Shown here: in pieces, positions 1-7,873 of the stretch
Layout of the letters: each line of letters starts with the position of its first letter
How positions within the stretch are numbered: the first letter of the stretch is position 1
From: Flavobacterium sp. SM15
GTDB lineage: Bacteria; Bacteroidota; Bacteroidia; Flavobacteriales; Flavobacteriaceae
Direction: 5' to 3'
Assembly: GCF_022012335.1 (NCBI RefSeq)
Contig: NZ_JAKLTO010000002.1
Location: 496,001-560,000, forward strand
Length of the DNA stretch: 64,000 bases
The notes under the pieces: generated by a model
The model's input: only the letters and a program-made list of their open reading frames with translations
Databases searched by the model: none
Told to the model about the DNA's origin: nothing
Program-made: the position numbers and the translations under genes

Positions 1-544
1 AGTCGATTTTATGTTGATCGATGGTTCCGTTAGCGTCTAAAATTTCTTCACTCACATGCAGTTTAACCACTTCGCAAATGATCAGATTTCCGGCTCCTCC
101 TTCGGTTCCCAAAGCGATGATTTCGTTTACCTTACATTCGAACTGCACCGGGCTTTCCGCAACGCGAAACGGTTTTACCAGATCCGAAGGCAACATCGTT
201 AATCCCGATTTCACAAACTCATTTACACCATCCGCATACTCGGTACTTGACAATGAGGCTTGTTGTACAATATCGTAATTTACAACATTAATAACCACTT
301 CACGTGATTTTTCAGCATTAATCAAGGTATGTTTGATGGTATTGTCACGTACGCGACGCGCCGGGGAAAAAACCAAAATCGGCGGATTGGAACTGAATAC
401 GTTAAAAAAACTGAACGGTGATAAGTTCGGATTCCCATTTTCGTCTAAAGTACTGGCAAAGGCAATCGGTCTCGGGCCAATAGCTCCTTGCAAATAAGCC
501 TGTAATTTTACCGGAGTAACTTCCTTCGGGTTAATACTGATCAT
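1..544 (-). CDS. Flavin reductase-like (FMN-binding split barrel) protein, 3' end cut off
   Basis: The minus-strand frame opens with MISINPKEVTP at 544 and stays open to the window edge, so about 181 N-terminal residues are present and the C-terminus is missing. The early segment QGAIGPRPIAFASTLDENG followed by NLSPFSFFNVFSSNPPILVF is the hallmark of the flavin reductase-like family, which binds FMN in a split beta-barrel and reduces flavin with NAD(P)H or acts on small molecules. The substrate cannot be told from the sequence. A TATCTTTG element lies at 561-568 on the minus strand, about 17 bases before the start, so the leader is short. Family call is firm, function is not. Confidence 0.82.
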   Translation of the reverse strand, partial: MISINPKEVTPVKLQAYLQGAIGPRPIAFASTLDENGNPNLSPFSFFNVFSSNPPILVFSPARRVRDNTIKHTLINAEKSREVVINVVNYDIVQQASLSSTEYADGVNEFVKSGLTMLPSDLVKPFRVAESPVQFECKVNEIIALGTEGGAGNLIICEVVKLHVSEEILDANGTIDQHKID

Positions 545-653
545 GTTGTAAAAATTTTGACAAAGATACTTTTTTGGAATCAAATTTATTAGGCAAAAAT
601 CATTTTAAATTAGTTAACTTAGCTACATAGTAACGTGCCATTCCACACAACGT

Positions 654-1805
654 ATGAATTTTTCTTCCGACAGGCGCAATTTAGTGCGCTGGATCATCAT
701 CCTCGCTTCGTTTAACTTTTTAGTCCTGATCCTTTGGAACACCTATACGTTTTTCCAAACCTTCAAAAACGAAGAACGTTTAAAAATGGAACTTTGGGCC
801 GAAGCCTCCAAAACGCTGAACAATGCCGACGAAAACACCGATGTGGAACTACCGCTTCAGATTTTAAGCAACAACACTACCATTCCCATCATTCAAACCA
901 CAGAAAACGACAGTATACTTGGCATGACCAATGTAGAAGAAGAAGTTGCTAAAGACAAACGAAAAGCACTACTCTTTTTCAATAAGTTAAAATCGGAAAA
1001 CCGACCTATTGTGATGAACATTGCCGGAAAAAAACATTTGTATTATTACGGCAACTCCTCCTTGATTACTAAATTAAAATACTATCCAATCGCTTTAGTT
1101 TTAATTGGGTTGTTCTTTAGCGGGATGATCTTCAACTTTTACCGCGCCAGTAAAATGGCCACACAAAACAGGCTTTGGGCCGGTATGGCAAAAGAAACCG
1201 CACACCAAATCGGAACCCCTTTGTCTTCATTAATCGGTTGGCTGGAAATTCTGAAATTAGAGAATGTAAACGAAAGTATGGTCGAGGAAATCGAAAAAGA
1301 CATTAACCGCCTGCAAACCATTACGGATCGTTTTTCTAAAATCGGTTCGGAACCTATCCTTGAAAACCGGGATTTAATCCAGGAAACCGAACAATCTTTC
1401 GAATACCTGAAGTCCCGAACTTCCAAACAAGTGGAGTTTTCGTTCACGGCGCCAGAGCATCCCATCACCATTAAATTAAATCCGATTTTGCACAGCTGGA
1501 CTATTGAAAATCTGGTAAAAAATGCCATCGACGCCATGAAAGGAAAAGGAAAATTAGCTGTAATGATTGAAGAGAACGAACGTTTTGTCAAAATCAAGGT
1601 AAGTGACACCGGAAGCGGCATTCCAAAAGCACAGTTTCAGAGCGTTTTCGAACCAGGTTTCACCACAAAAAAACGTGGCTGGGGACTTGGCCTGTCCTTA
1701 ACCAAACGAATTGTGGAAGAATACCACAACGGAAGAATCAAAGTAGCGCATTCCGAAATCGGCAAAGGGACTACCATGCAGATCACCTTCAAAAAGATGA
1801 CATAA
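654..1805 (+). CDS. Membrane sensor histidine kinase
   Basis: A 383-residue two-component sensor. Residues about 12-30 and 142-163 are membrane helices enclosing a short periplasmic domain of roughly 110 residues with no family I recognise. The H-box is AKETAHQIGTPLSSL with His184 as the likely phosphorylated residue, followed by an ATPase domain with N-box NLVKNAIDAM, DTGSGIP, and the G2 motif GWGLGLSL. The HQIGTPLSSLIGW form of the H-box is common in Bacteroidota kinases. No response regulator gene is adjacent, so it is an orphan kinase in this window. It ends at a hairpin shared with the convergent HIT gene. Confidence 0.93.
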   Translation: MNFSSDRRNLVRWIIILASFNFLVLILWNTYTFFQTFKNEERLKMELWAEASKTLNNADENTDVELPLQILSNNTTIPIIQTTENDSILGMTNVEEEVAKDKRKALLFFNKLKSENRPIVMNIAGKKHLYYYGNSSLITKLKYYPIALVLIGLFFSGMIFNFYRASKMATQNRLWAGMAKETAHQIGTPLSSLIGWLEILKLENVNESMVEEIEKDINRLQTITDRFSKIGSEPILENRDLIQETEQSFEYLKSRTSKQVEFSFTAPEHPITIKLNPILHSWTIENLVKNAIDAMKGKGKLAVMIEENERFVKIKVSDTGSGIPKAQFQSVFEPGFTTKKRGWGLGLSLTKRIVEEYHNGRIKVAHSEIGKGTTMQITFKKMT

Positions 1806-1806
1806 C

Positions 1807-1840
1807 AAAAAGCGAAATCATTGATTTCGCTTTTTGTTTT
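1807..1840. terminator. Bidirectional terminator between histidine kinase and HIT genes
   Basis: Inverted repeat AGCGAAATCA / TGATTTCGCT flanked by an A-run on one side and a T-run on the other, so it can stop transcription from both converging genes. Confidence 0.85.
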
Positions 1841-2229
1841 TATAAGTTTGAATTTATCGTTTTAGCCAAACTTTCAAATTCTTCTGGCGTAAGACTTGTT
1901 TTTCGCTCAAAACGCATATCATCCATATCCTGAAGCGGAATTAAATGAACGTGCACATGAGGCACTTCCAATCCGACAACTGCTACGCCGATACGTTTAC
2001 ATTCCACGCTTTTCTCTAAAGCTTTGGCTACTTTTCTTGAGAATTTCATCAAACCAAGATAATGCTCCTCTTCCATATCGAAAATCTTATTGATTTCCTG
2101 TTTCGGAACGCAAAGCGTATGACCTTTCGCATTTGGGTTCACGTCTAAAAAAGCGATAAAATTATCGTCTTCCGCTACTTTATAACAAGGAATTTCCCCG
2201 TTTATGATTTTGGTGAAAATGGATGCCAT
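1840..2229 (-). CDS. HIT family nucleotide-binding hydrolase
   Basis: A 129-residue histidine-triad protein. The N-terminal IFTKIINGEIPCYKVAEDD and the catalytic triad HVHVHLIPL (His-x-His-x-His) place it with HINT-like purine nucleoside phosphoramidases, which hydrolyse AMP-lysine or AMP-amide type bonds. It is cytosolic, full length for the family, and lies 31 bases downstream of greA on the same strand, so the two are probably co-transcribed. The cellular substrate is unknown in this group. Confidence 0.93.
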   Translation of the reverse strand: MASIFTKIINGEIPCYKVAEDDNFIAFLDVNPNAKGHTLCVPKQEINKIFDMEEEHYLGLMKFSRKVAKALEKSVECKRIGVAVVGLEVPHVHVHLIPLQDMDDMRFERKTSLTPEEFESLAKTINSNL

Positions 2230-2260
2230 AATCTATATTTTAAAAATTAGCGTTCAAAAA

Positions 2261-2737
2261 TTAATCACGTGAAATCTCAAGAACTTCAAATTTTAAAGTT
2301 CCGTTCGGCACACTGATCTCCGCAATTTCTCCAACTGATTTCCCTAAAAGTCCTTTACCAATAGGGGAAGTCACTGAAATTTTACCGGTTTTTAAATCGG
2401 CTTCGCTCTCAGCCACTAAAGTATATTTCATTTCCATGCCGTTAGTCTGATTTTTGATTTTAACGGTAGACAAAACCAACACTTTGGAAACATCCAATTG
2501 CGACTCATCGATTAAACGGGCATTGGCCACAAGATCCTCCATTTTAGAAATTTTCATTTCCAACAAACCTTGCGCTTCTTTAGCAGCATCGTATTCTGCG
2601 TTTTCAGACAGATCACCTTTATCCCTTGCTTCAGCAATTGCTTCAGAAGCTTTCGGACGTTCCACATTCTTTAAATGATCTAATTCTTCTTTCAGTTTTT
2701 TTAATCCTTCGGCAGTATAATAAGATACTTTACTCAT
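2261..2737 (-). CDS. greA: Transcription elongation factor GreA
   Basis: A 158-residue protein with the two GreA parts: an N-terminal antiparallel coiled coil (EGLKKLKEELDHLK, then DLSENAEYDAAKEAQG with the acidic tip residues) and a C-terminal FKBP-like domain ending TSPIGKGLLGKSVGEIAEISV. GreA enters the RNA polymerase secondary channel and stimulates cleavage of backtracked RNA. The start at 2737 fits the usual N-terminus MSKVSYYTAEGL. It has its own promoter and a terminator-like hairpin in its short leader (see the separate entries). Confidence 0.96.
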   Translation of the reverse strand: MSKVSYYTAEGLKKLKEELDHLKNVERPKASEAIAEARDKGDLSENAEYDAAKEAQGLLEMKISKMEDLVANARLIDESQLDVSKVLVLSTVKIKNQTNGMEMKYTLVAESEADLKTGKISVTSPIGKGLLGKSVGEIAEISVPNGTLKFEVLEISRD

Positions 2738-2760
2738 AATTTCATCGTTAATATAAATAG

Positions 2761-2785
2761 AAAAAATCCCATCGGAACGGGATTT
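2761..2785 (-). terminator. Terminator-like hairpin in the greA 5' leader
   Basis: Read on the minus strand the leader has AAATCCC, an 8-base loop and GGGATTT, directly followed by more T. It sits about 8 bases downstream of the -7 element and about 24 bases before the greA start codon, so it lies near the very 5' end of the greA transcript. It could attenuate greA or release a short RNA. Confidence 0.6.
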
Positions 2786-2792
2786 CTTTCTA

Positions 2793-2821
2793 CAAAGATA
2801 TTGTTTTTATTTTATTTCAAA
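2793..2821 (-). promoter_or_regulatory. greA promoter (Bacteroidota type)
   Basis: On the minus strand a TTTG (2818-2821) and TATCTTTG (2793-2800) are separated by 17 bases, matching the flavobacterial -33 TTTG / -7 TAnnTTTG promoter pattern with slightly short spacing. Confidence 0.6.
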
Positions 2822-2899
2822 TTTAATTGCCGTATCACAGCATTTGTCAAAGTTAATTAAATTAAATTTGTTTATCAATTGTTTTCAAAAATATTTAAA

Positions 2900-3319
2900 A
2901 TGAAAAAATACTTTTCTTTCTTGGTTCTGGTACTTGTTTTAATCAGTTGCCATAAAGACGATGGGCCAAATCAAAACAATCCCTACTTACCTAATTATGC
3001 CGTGAACGTTCAAATTAACATGAATCTGCCGGCCTACAATAATCTAATTAACGCCGCAAATGCTGCTTATGTAAGCGGACAAGGAATTCGAGGAATTATA
3101 GTTTTCAACACCGGAAGCGGTTACAATGCTTTTGACGCTGCCTGCCCGAACCAAGCCTTAAGCAGTTGTTCAACCATGACCATTAGCGGAATCAATGCCG
3201 TTTGCCCTTGCGACAACAAACAATACAGCCTGTTCACAGGACAAGCAGCAGGAATGCAATATTCGATGAAACAGTACCGAACTAGCGTTAACGGCAACAT
3301 CATCACCATCTACAATTAA
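2900..3319 (+). CDS. Rieske-like lipoprotein lacking the histidine ligands
   Basis: A 139-residue lipoprotein; the start is set at the ATG giving MKKYFSFLVL, with lipobox LISC and Cys17 as the lipidated residue. The C-terminal half resembles a small Rieske domain: box I C82-P-N84 with C90, and box II C102-P-C104-D105 followed by a GxxF-like turn. In true Rieske proteins the third residue of box I and the residue after CPC are histidines that bind the 2Fe-2S cluster; here they are Asn and Asp, whereas the four cysteines remain. A normal Rieske cluster is therefore unlikely. It is a monocistronic gene with its own terminator. Function unknown. Confidence 0.75.
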   Translation: MKKYFSFLVLVLVLISCHKDDGPNQNNPYLPNYAVNVQINMNLPAYNNLINAANAAYVSGQGIRGIIVFNTGSGYNAFDAACPNQALSSCSTMTISGINAVCPCDNKQYSLFTGQAAGMQYSMKQYRTSVNGNIITIYN

Positions 3320-3356
3320 AAAATCCTGACCTCTGTAAAAGCGGTCAGGATTTTCA
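3320..3356 (+). terminator. Terminator after the Rieske-like lipoprotein gene
   Basis: Perfect 12-base stem AAAATCCTGACC / GGTCAGGATTTT around an 11-base loop just after the stop codon; the stem's A/T ends also allow use by the convergent receptor gene. Confidence 0.85.
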
Positions 3357-3382
3357 CAATCTATAATTAAATTAACTGAACC

Positions 3383-5641
3383 TTAAAATTTAACCGTAAC
3401 TCCGGTCAGGAGGTTTCTTCCCGCTTGAGGATAATAAAAATTTTCGGTAATGGCCGGATCGTTTGAATTTTGGGCTCGGTAATAATAGCTGTATGTATAT
3501 CCGTTGGAAACATACATTTTATCAAAAATATTATTGACCAATACATTGAAAGATAACTCCACCATACTCTTGATTTTCAACTTATACGAAGCCGAAAAAT
3601 TATTCACAAAATAAGCCTCCATACTTTTGCTTTCCGCCTGAGTATTATCCAGAAATTGTTTACCGATGTATTTCGAAATCAAGCTCAACGATAAATTTGA
3701 TATCGGAGTAAATTGAAGGGTACTCGAAGCAATCACACTTGGTGAAAACGAAATGTCCGTATCTTTATAGGTAGTTTTCACTTCTTCGTAGCTTACTGTC
3801 TCCCAAGTATTCGGATCGTATTGCGTATCATAAACCACATAATCCAACTGCTTGATTTTGTTCTGGCTCAAGGTTGCATTCAAATCCCAACGCAATTGTT
3901 TGATGAATTGAAAACCTGCCTGAAGCTCGATCCCGGTTCTGTAACTACTGGCTACATTCTGACGGATTGGATCACCCACATCATCAATAGCCCCGGTCAA
4001 CACCAATTGATTGTTGTAGTGCATGTAAAAGTAATTTGCCGTGGCATAAAACTTCTGATCTTTAAAACGATAACCGAATTCATAATCGATTAATTGTTCC
4101 GATTTAGGCTCGATTGGGTTTTTGGTCAAATCGTCGCGGTTCGGTTCACGATTCGCTACCGCTACCGAACCATAGATGGAATGCTTCGCATTAAGTGCAA
4201 AATTCATCCCTAACTTCGGATTAAAGAAATAGTAATTCTTATCGAGGTCCAGATTTTTCATATCGGCACTTAAACCTTTTGCTTTATAATTTACGGTACG
4301 GTATTGCAAATCACCAAAAACCGTCAACTTATTAGTCAAAGCATAATCGGCTTTGGCATACGTGCTGTAATCCTGCTTTTCCCCGGTACTTTCGTAGTAA
4401 CGGCTTCCCAGCGGCACTTCTACCGGAAAGGAATTCCAGATGATTTCCCCGAAATGTTTCCCATCGTATTTAGTAAAACCTCCGCCCAAATTGAACCCGA
4501 AACGGTTCTTTTTGTAATTCAAAGAATAAACAAACGCATAAAAATCATTATTCAGCCACTTCTGACGAATAACATTTCCTTCCTGAGCCGCATCTGGGCT
4601 ATCCGGGAAATAATCTCCTAGTTTTTCATCGTCTTTGTATTGCTCGTAGTATCCTTTTCCTTTTGTGAAGTTTCCTGAAATAGAAGCTGATAAAACCTCA
4701 CTTATCTTATGTGAGAAGTGCAATTGATAATGATTCTGCTCGTAATTATCGGTTTCATTTGCATAAGTGTAATGATTGTAGGTTCTTCCTGAATTCAGAA
4801 GATTTTCGGCTTCTGTTGCAGAAAGATAATTTCGACTGATGAACGCCTGCATTCCTTCATAATCTCCATTAACCACAGCTTCCGGCGTTCCGTACCAAGA
4901 CTGATACGTTCGCTCTTTGCCCCCAAAAACAATGGCTTTAACCGAAGTTTTTGCATTGATAAAACCCGCTTCGGTATAAAATGATTTCAAGTCTGAAAAT
5001 GCACGGTCGATGTAGCCGTCACTGGCAATTTTAGACAATCGTGCCAAGGCATAAAAACCATTTTTAACTCCTGTTCCTATGGAAATATTATGTTTACGGG
5101 TTCCAAAAGAGCCCACGGAATTTGTGATGGCTGCAAAACCTTTTTCGGTAGGCTTTAAGGTTTGTAGATTCAAGCTGGCTCCGAAAGCTCCGGAACCATT
5201 GGTAGAAGTTCCTACCCCACGCTGCAATTGAATATCTTCCACCGAAGAAACAAAATCCGGCATGTTTACCCAAAAAGTTCCTTGACTTTCCGCATCGTTA
5301 TAAGGGATTCCGTTAATGGTTACATTTACTCGGGTTGCATCACTTCCACGCACACGAATTCCGGTATAACCTACACCGGCACCAGCATCAGAAGTAGTAA
5401 CCACCGAAGGCAATTGATCCAAAAGAATTGGCAAATCCTGACCTAAATTGGTTGCTTCAAGTTTTTCTTTTGTAATAGTGGTAAAGGCGAAAGGCGCTTT
5501 GTCTTTCAAACGGGTCGCGGTTAAAAGCACTTCGTCCAATTGTTTGGTCTTTACGGTGTCCTGAACTGTTTTTTCCTGTGCGTAACTTAACGAAGTTTGC
5601 AAAACTGCCGTAACAATAATTGTTTTGAATAAAGTATTCAT
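3383..5641 (-). CDS. TonB-dependent outer-membrane receptor under a TPP riboswitch, probable thiamine receptor
   Basis: A 752-residue receptor from the ATG giving MNTLFKTIIVTAVLQ; an upstream in-frame TTG at 5671 would add ten non-signal-like residues and is rejected. A signal peptide ends at SYAQE. A TonB-box-like LDEVLLTATR precedes a plug domain (GYTGIRVRGSDATRVNVTINGIP, then VSSVEDIQLQRGVGTS), followed by a beta-barrel ending in GVTVKF with terminal Phe. There is no carboxypeptidase-like N-terminal extension, unlike SusC proteins. A TPP riboswitch occupies its leader, so it is expected to be repressed when thiamine pyrophosphate is abundant. Established comparative work assigned such Bacteroidetes receptors (Omr1) to thiamine uptake; the substrate here is inferred from that regulation, not from the protein. 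Confidence 0.9.
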   Translation of the reverse strand: MNTLFKTIIVTAVLQTSLSYAQEKTVQDTVKTKQLDEVLLTATRLKDKAPFAFTTITKEKLEATNLGQDLPILLDQLPSVVTTSDAGAGVGYTGIRVRGSDATRVNVTINGIPYNDAESQGTFWVNMPDFVSSVEDIQLQRGVGTSTNGSGAFGASLNLQTLKPTEKGFAAITNSVGSFGTRKHNISIGTGVKNGFYALARLSKIASDGYIDRAFSDLKSFYTEAGFINAKTSVKAIVFGGKERTYQSWYGTPEAVVNGDYEGMQAFISRNYLSATEAENLLNSGRTYNHYTYANETDNYEQNHYQLHFSHKISEVLSASISGNFTKGKGYYEQYKDDEKLGDYFPDSPDAAQEGNVIRQKWLNNDFYAFVYSLNYKKNRFGFNLGGGFTKYDGKHFGEIIWNSFPVEVPLGSRYYESTGEKQDYSTYAKADYALTNKLTVFGDLQYRTVNYKAKGLSADMKNLDLDKNYYFFNPKLGMNFALNAKHSIYGSVAVANREPNRDDLTKNPIEPKSEQLIDYEFGYRFKDQKFYATANYFYMHYNNQLVLTGAIDDVGDPIRQNVASSYRTGIELQAGFQFIKQLRWDLNATLSQNKIKQLDYVVYDTQYDPNTWETVSYEEVKTTYKDTDISFSPSVIASSTLQFTPISNLSLSLISKYIGKQFLDNTQAESKSMEAYFVNNFSASYKLKIKSMVELSFNVLVNNIFDKMYVSNGYTYSYYYRAQNSNDPAITENFYYPQAGRNLLTGVTVKF

Positions 5642-5720
5642 TCGTAAAATCATTACGAATAAAAGGGGCAATTATTCTTTTTAAAATTAAATTTGATACT
5701 ATGCTGAACGTTATTTATGA

Positions 5721-5745
5721 AAAAAAGCCTGCGTGCCAGCTGACT
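5721..5745 (-). terminator. Possible expression-platform terminator of the TPP riboswitch
   Basis: On the minus strand AGCTG and CAGGCT can pair around a GCACG loop with one bulged G and are followed by seven T. It lies about 35 bases downstream of the aptamer and about 80 bases before the receptor start, the expected place for a transcription-stopping platform. The stem is short and imperfect. Confidence 0.45.
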
Positions 5746-5754
5746 CTTTCACTA

Positions 5755-5775
5755 AAAATGTACACTGTGCATTTT
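5755..5775 (-). other. Small hairpin between aptamer and terminator
   Basis: AAAATG and CATTTT flank a GC-containing centre, so a second hairpin can form between the TPP aptamer and the putative terminator; it could belong to the switching element. Read by eye only. Confidence 0.35.
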
Positions 5776-5777
5776 CT

Positions 5778-5866
5778 TAACGCTCAGCCCTCCCTAAACA
5801 GCATTACCTGTTCCAGGTTCTACGGGTATAATCTCAGCTCGTTATTTGGAGCACCCCTTTGAGACG
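5778..5866 (-). promoter_or_regulatory. TPP (THI-box) riboswitch aptamer
   Basis: The minus strand carries, in order, the conserved TPP-aptamer blocks: GGGGTGC, GCTGAGATTATACCC, GAACCTG, AACAGGTAATGCTG and AGGGAGGG. These are the pyrimidine-sensing CUGAGA core, the ACCC segment, and the pyrophosphate-sensing helix. The aptamer starts almost at the predicted transcription start and precedes the TonB-dependent receptor. Binding of thiamine pyrophosphate is expected to lower receptor expression. Confidence 0.93.
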
Positions 5867-5869
5867 CTG

Positions 5870-5899
5870 CAAAGGTAAAACGATAAAATCAAAATACAA
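5870..5899 (-). promoter_or_regulatory. Promoter of the riboswitch/receptor transcript
   Basis: On the minus strand TTG (5897-5899), 19 bases, then TACCTTTG (5870-5877). This is an excellent match to the Bacteroidota TTTG-N19-TAnnTTTG pattern. It places transcription start at the 5' edge of the TPP aptamer and lies directly behind the arfB stop codon, separating the receptor from the upstream operon. Confidence 0.78.
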
Positions 5900-5909
5900 G
5901 ATCAAAAAC

Positions 5910-6311
5910 TTAAAACTTAGGTTTCTGTCTGTTTTGCTTAATATCAGACTGATTGCGTTTCTCTTTCAAACGCTTTTCAATAACGGATCGTGGTATTTTT
6001 GTAGGCTTTCTCTTCTTCTGAATTTTTAAAGCTTCTTGTAAAATTCCTAAAAAACGCTTAATTACAATTTCCTTATTCTTAAGCTGACTTCGGTCTTCAT
6101 CACAGTTTAGAATAAGAAGGTGTTCTTTGGTCAGTTTGTTCTCCAATTTGAACAGCAAAAGCTGTCTTTCTTCTTCAGAAAACGCCGCTGAATTTTTCAA
6201 ATCAAAGGTAAGCACCACTTTTGAGGCAACTTTATTCACGTTCTGACCACCCGCACCACTGCTTCGAACTGCCTTAAACTGTAACTCCGATAAACTAATT
6301 TCCTTATTCAC
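5910..6311 (-). CDS. arfB: Peptidyl-tRNA hydrolase ArfB (release-factor-like ribosome rescue)
   Basis: A 133-residue protein with the GGQ motif in RSSGAGGQNVNKVASKV, the catalytic loop of class I release factors, and a basic lysine/arginine-rich C-terminal tail (KRKPTKIPRS, RLKEKRNQS) that in this family inserts into the empty mRNA channel of stalled ribosomes. It lacks the codon-recognition domain of RF1/RF2, as expected for ArfB/YaeJ. It begins two bases after the DUF4301 stop and is the last gene of the pcrB-pnuC-DUF4301-arfB run. Confidence 0.92.
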   Translation of the reverse strand: MNKEISLSELQFKAVRSSGAGGQNVNKVASKVVLTFDLKNSAAFSEEERQLLLFKLENKLTKEHLLILNCDEDRSQLKNKEIVIKRFLGILQEALKIQKKRKPTKIPRSVIEKRLKEKRNQSDIKQNRQKPKF

Positions 6312-6313
6312 TT

Positions 6314-7873
6314 TTATTCGTGCTGATGTGCCGGCTTAAGTAAATCATTCACAGTTTTTACCGGATTAAACGTAATGAGTGGCACTTCAACAAAAAGTGT
6401 GATCCAATTGGCCATCGCTCCGTTCCACAATCCCGGCAATTCATAAGCTTTTATGTTCTTTCCGTTTTTGGTTTTCTGAACTACAAAACCTGCCTGATGA
6501 TTAACAAAATCAGTAAGGTTGAACTTTTCGCCCTTATAGTTTTTAAGCCCGCAAACCAAATCCACCGGATTGAAATGCGTCGCTTCTGAAAAAATACGTT
6601 TTTGTTGCTCACTCTGTAAATCTATCTGAGAAGATTCCACAATCTGCAGGGAAACCGTTCCGTTGTCTTCATTAACCCAAAAAGGTCCTCCGCCCGGTTC
6701 TCCTTCGTTTTTAACCATTCCGCAAACGCGAATTGGACGGTTCAAGAGCTGAAAAAGTTCTTGTTTTTGGTATTCAGGCGAAAATTTTGAAAAATCTTTA
6801 GGCAAGGCAACTTTTAGTTTTTCGGTAGTAAAGACAACCACTTCTTCAACAGCATTTTGCTCAGAATTTTCTAGTTTTTCAAGATGCTTAAAAATTTCCT
6901 TCTGCAATTGAAGCAATAAACCTCCCAAGGCTTTTTTATAAAAAACGATTTCCTCAAAATGATTGAATGCCACATTATCAATATTTTTGATAAATGCCAC
7001 ATCACTTTCCAACTGATTCAAGTTTTCAATTAATGCGCCATGACCTCCCGGGCGAAAAAACAGTTCCCCATTTTCCAATCGGAACGGACTATTGTTCATA
7101 TCTACAGAAAGCGTATCAGTAGCCAATTTCTGAAAAGAATAAACCACTTGTGTTTCAGTATTTTGAGACACTATTTTTTTAAATTCTTCAAGATGCTCTT
7201 CGGAAACCGTAAAATGAATCCTGCTCTTGTCCTGTGTTTGCGCATAAACTAGCGCTTCGCTCAAATGTTTAGCAATTGGCGTGGAAATTGTATCTTTAAA
7301 TTTATGAAAAGGCAAAACCCCTTTGGGCTTGTTGGCAAAATCAAAACCTTCTTCAGACAAAAGCGTACTTATGAAATAATAGTACTTTTCATCTTGAGAA
7401 AAAGAATCGTAATTTCCGTAAAGGCTTTTCACTTCTTCCAAAACCATTTCATAAAACGGAAATTTTTCAATTCCCACCAAAAAAACAGATAACTCTACCG
7501 CATTTCTTCTGTTGATGTAGGCGTTAATGGTTTCTTCTCCCAACTTAAAATCGTTGATAAAATCGATCAGGAATTTAAACATTCTGCTTGCCGCACCCGA
7601 GGCCGGAACAAATTTCTCGGTAATATAGCGGTCTTTATTTGCAGTGAAGTAACTAGCCAAATCCTGCATCTGTGCTTCTGAAAAAGAAAAAATACCGTCA
7701 TCAATTCTTGCTGCGCGGTCCAGATCAATTTTAGCAATGCCGTTTTCAAAAAACGAAAGCTCCCTACGGATTTTCTCAATCGAAATCCCGTAACGGTTTA
7801 TATAATCAAAATCGGATTCAGAAAACCCGTACTTAGTAATCAAATAATCTTTTGTTGTAAAATTCTCCTCCAT
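6314..7873 (-). CDS. DUF4301 family protein
   Basis: A 519-residue cytosolic protein. The segment VPASGAASRMFKFL near residue 90 and FFRPGGHGALIENLNQL near residue 275 resemble the P-loop and uridine-binding parts of UDP-sugar pyrophosphorylase-like nucleotidyltransferases, and the C-terminal part has EGEPGGGPFWV. This is the pattern I associate with the Bacteroidota DUF4301 family; the reaction is not known to me. Its start overlaps the end of pnuC by 34 bases, which suggests translational coupling, and arfB follows after two bases. The nucleotidyltransferase link is an inference from motif likeness. Confidence 0.8.
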   Translation of the reverse strand: MEENFTTKDYLITKYGFSESDFDYINRYGISIEKIRRELSFFENGIAKIDLDRAARIDDGIFSFSEAQMQDLASYFTANKDRYITEKFVPASGAASRMFKFLIDFINDFKLGEETINAYINRRNAVELSVFLVGIEKFPFYEMVLEEVKSLYGNYDSFSQDEKYYYFISTLLSEEGFDFANKPKGVLPFHKFKDTISTPIAKHLSEALVYAQTQDKSRIHFTVSEEHLEEFKKIVSQNTETQVVYSFQKLATDTLSVDMNNSPFRLENGELFFRPGGHGALIENLNQLESDVAFIKNIDNVAFNHFEEIVFYKKALGGLLLQLQKEIFKHLEKLENSEQNAVEEVVVFTTEKLKVALPKDFSKFSPEYQKQELFQLLNRPIRVCGMVKNEGEPGGGPFWVNEDNGTVSLQIVESSQIDLQSEQQKRIFSEATHFNPVDLVCGLKNYKGEKFNLTDFVNHQAGFVVQKTKNGKNIKAYELPGLWNGAMANWITLFVEVPLITFNPVKTVNDLLKPAHQHE

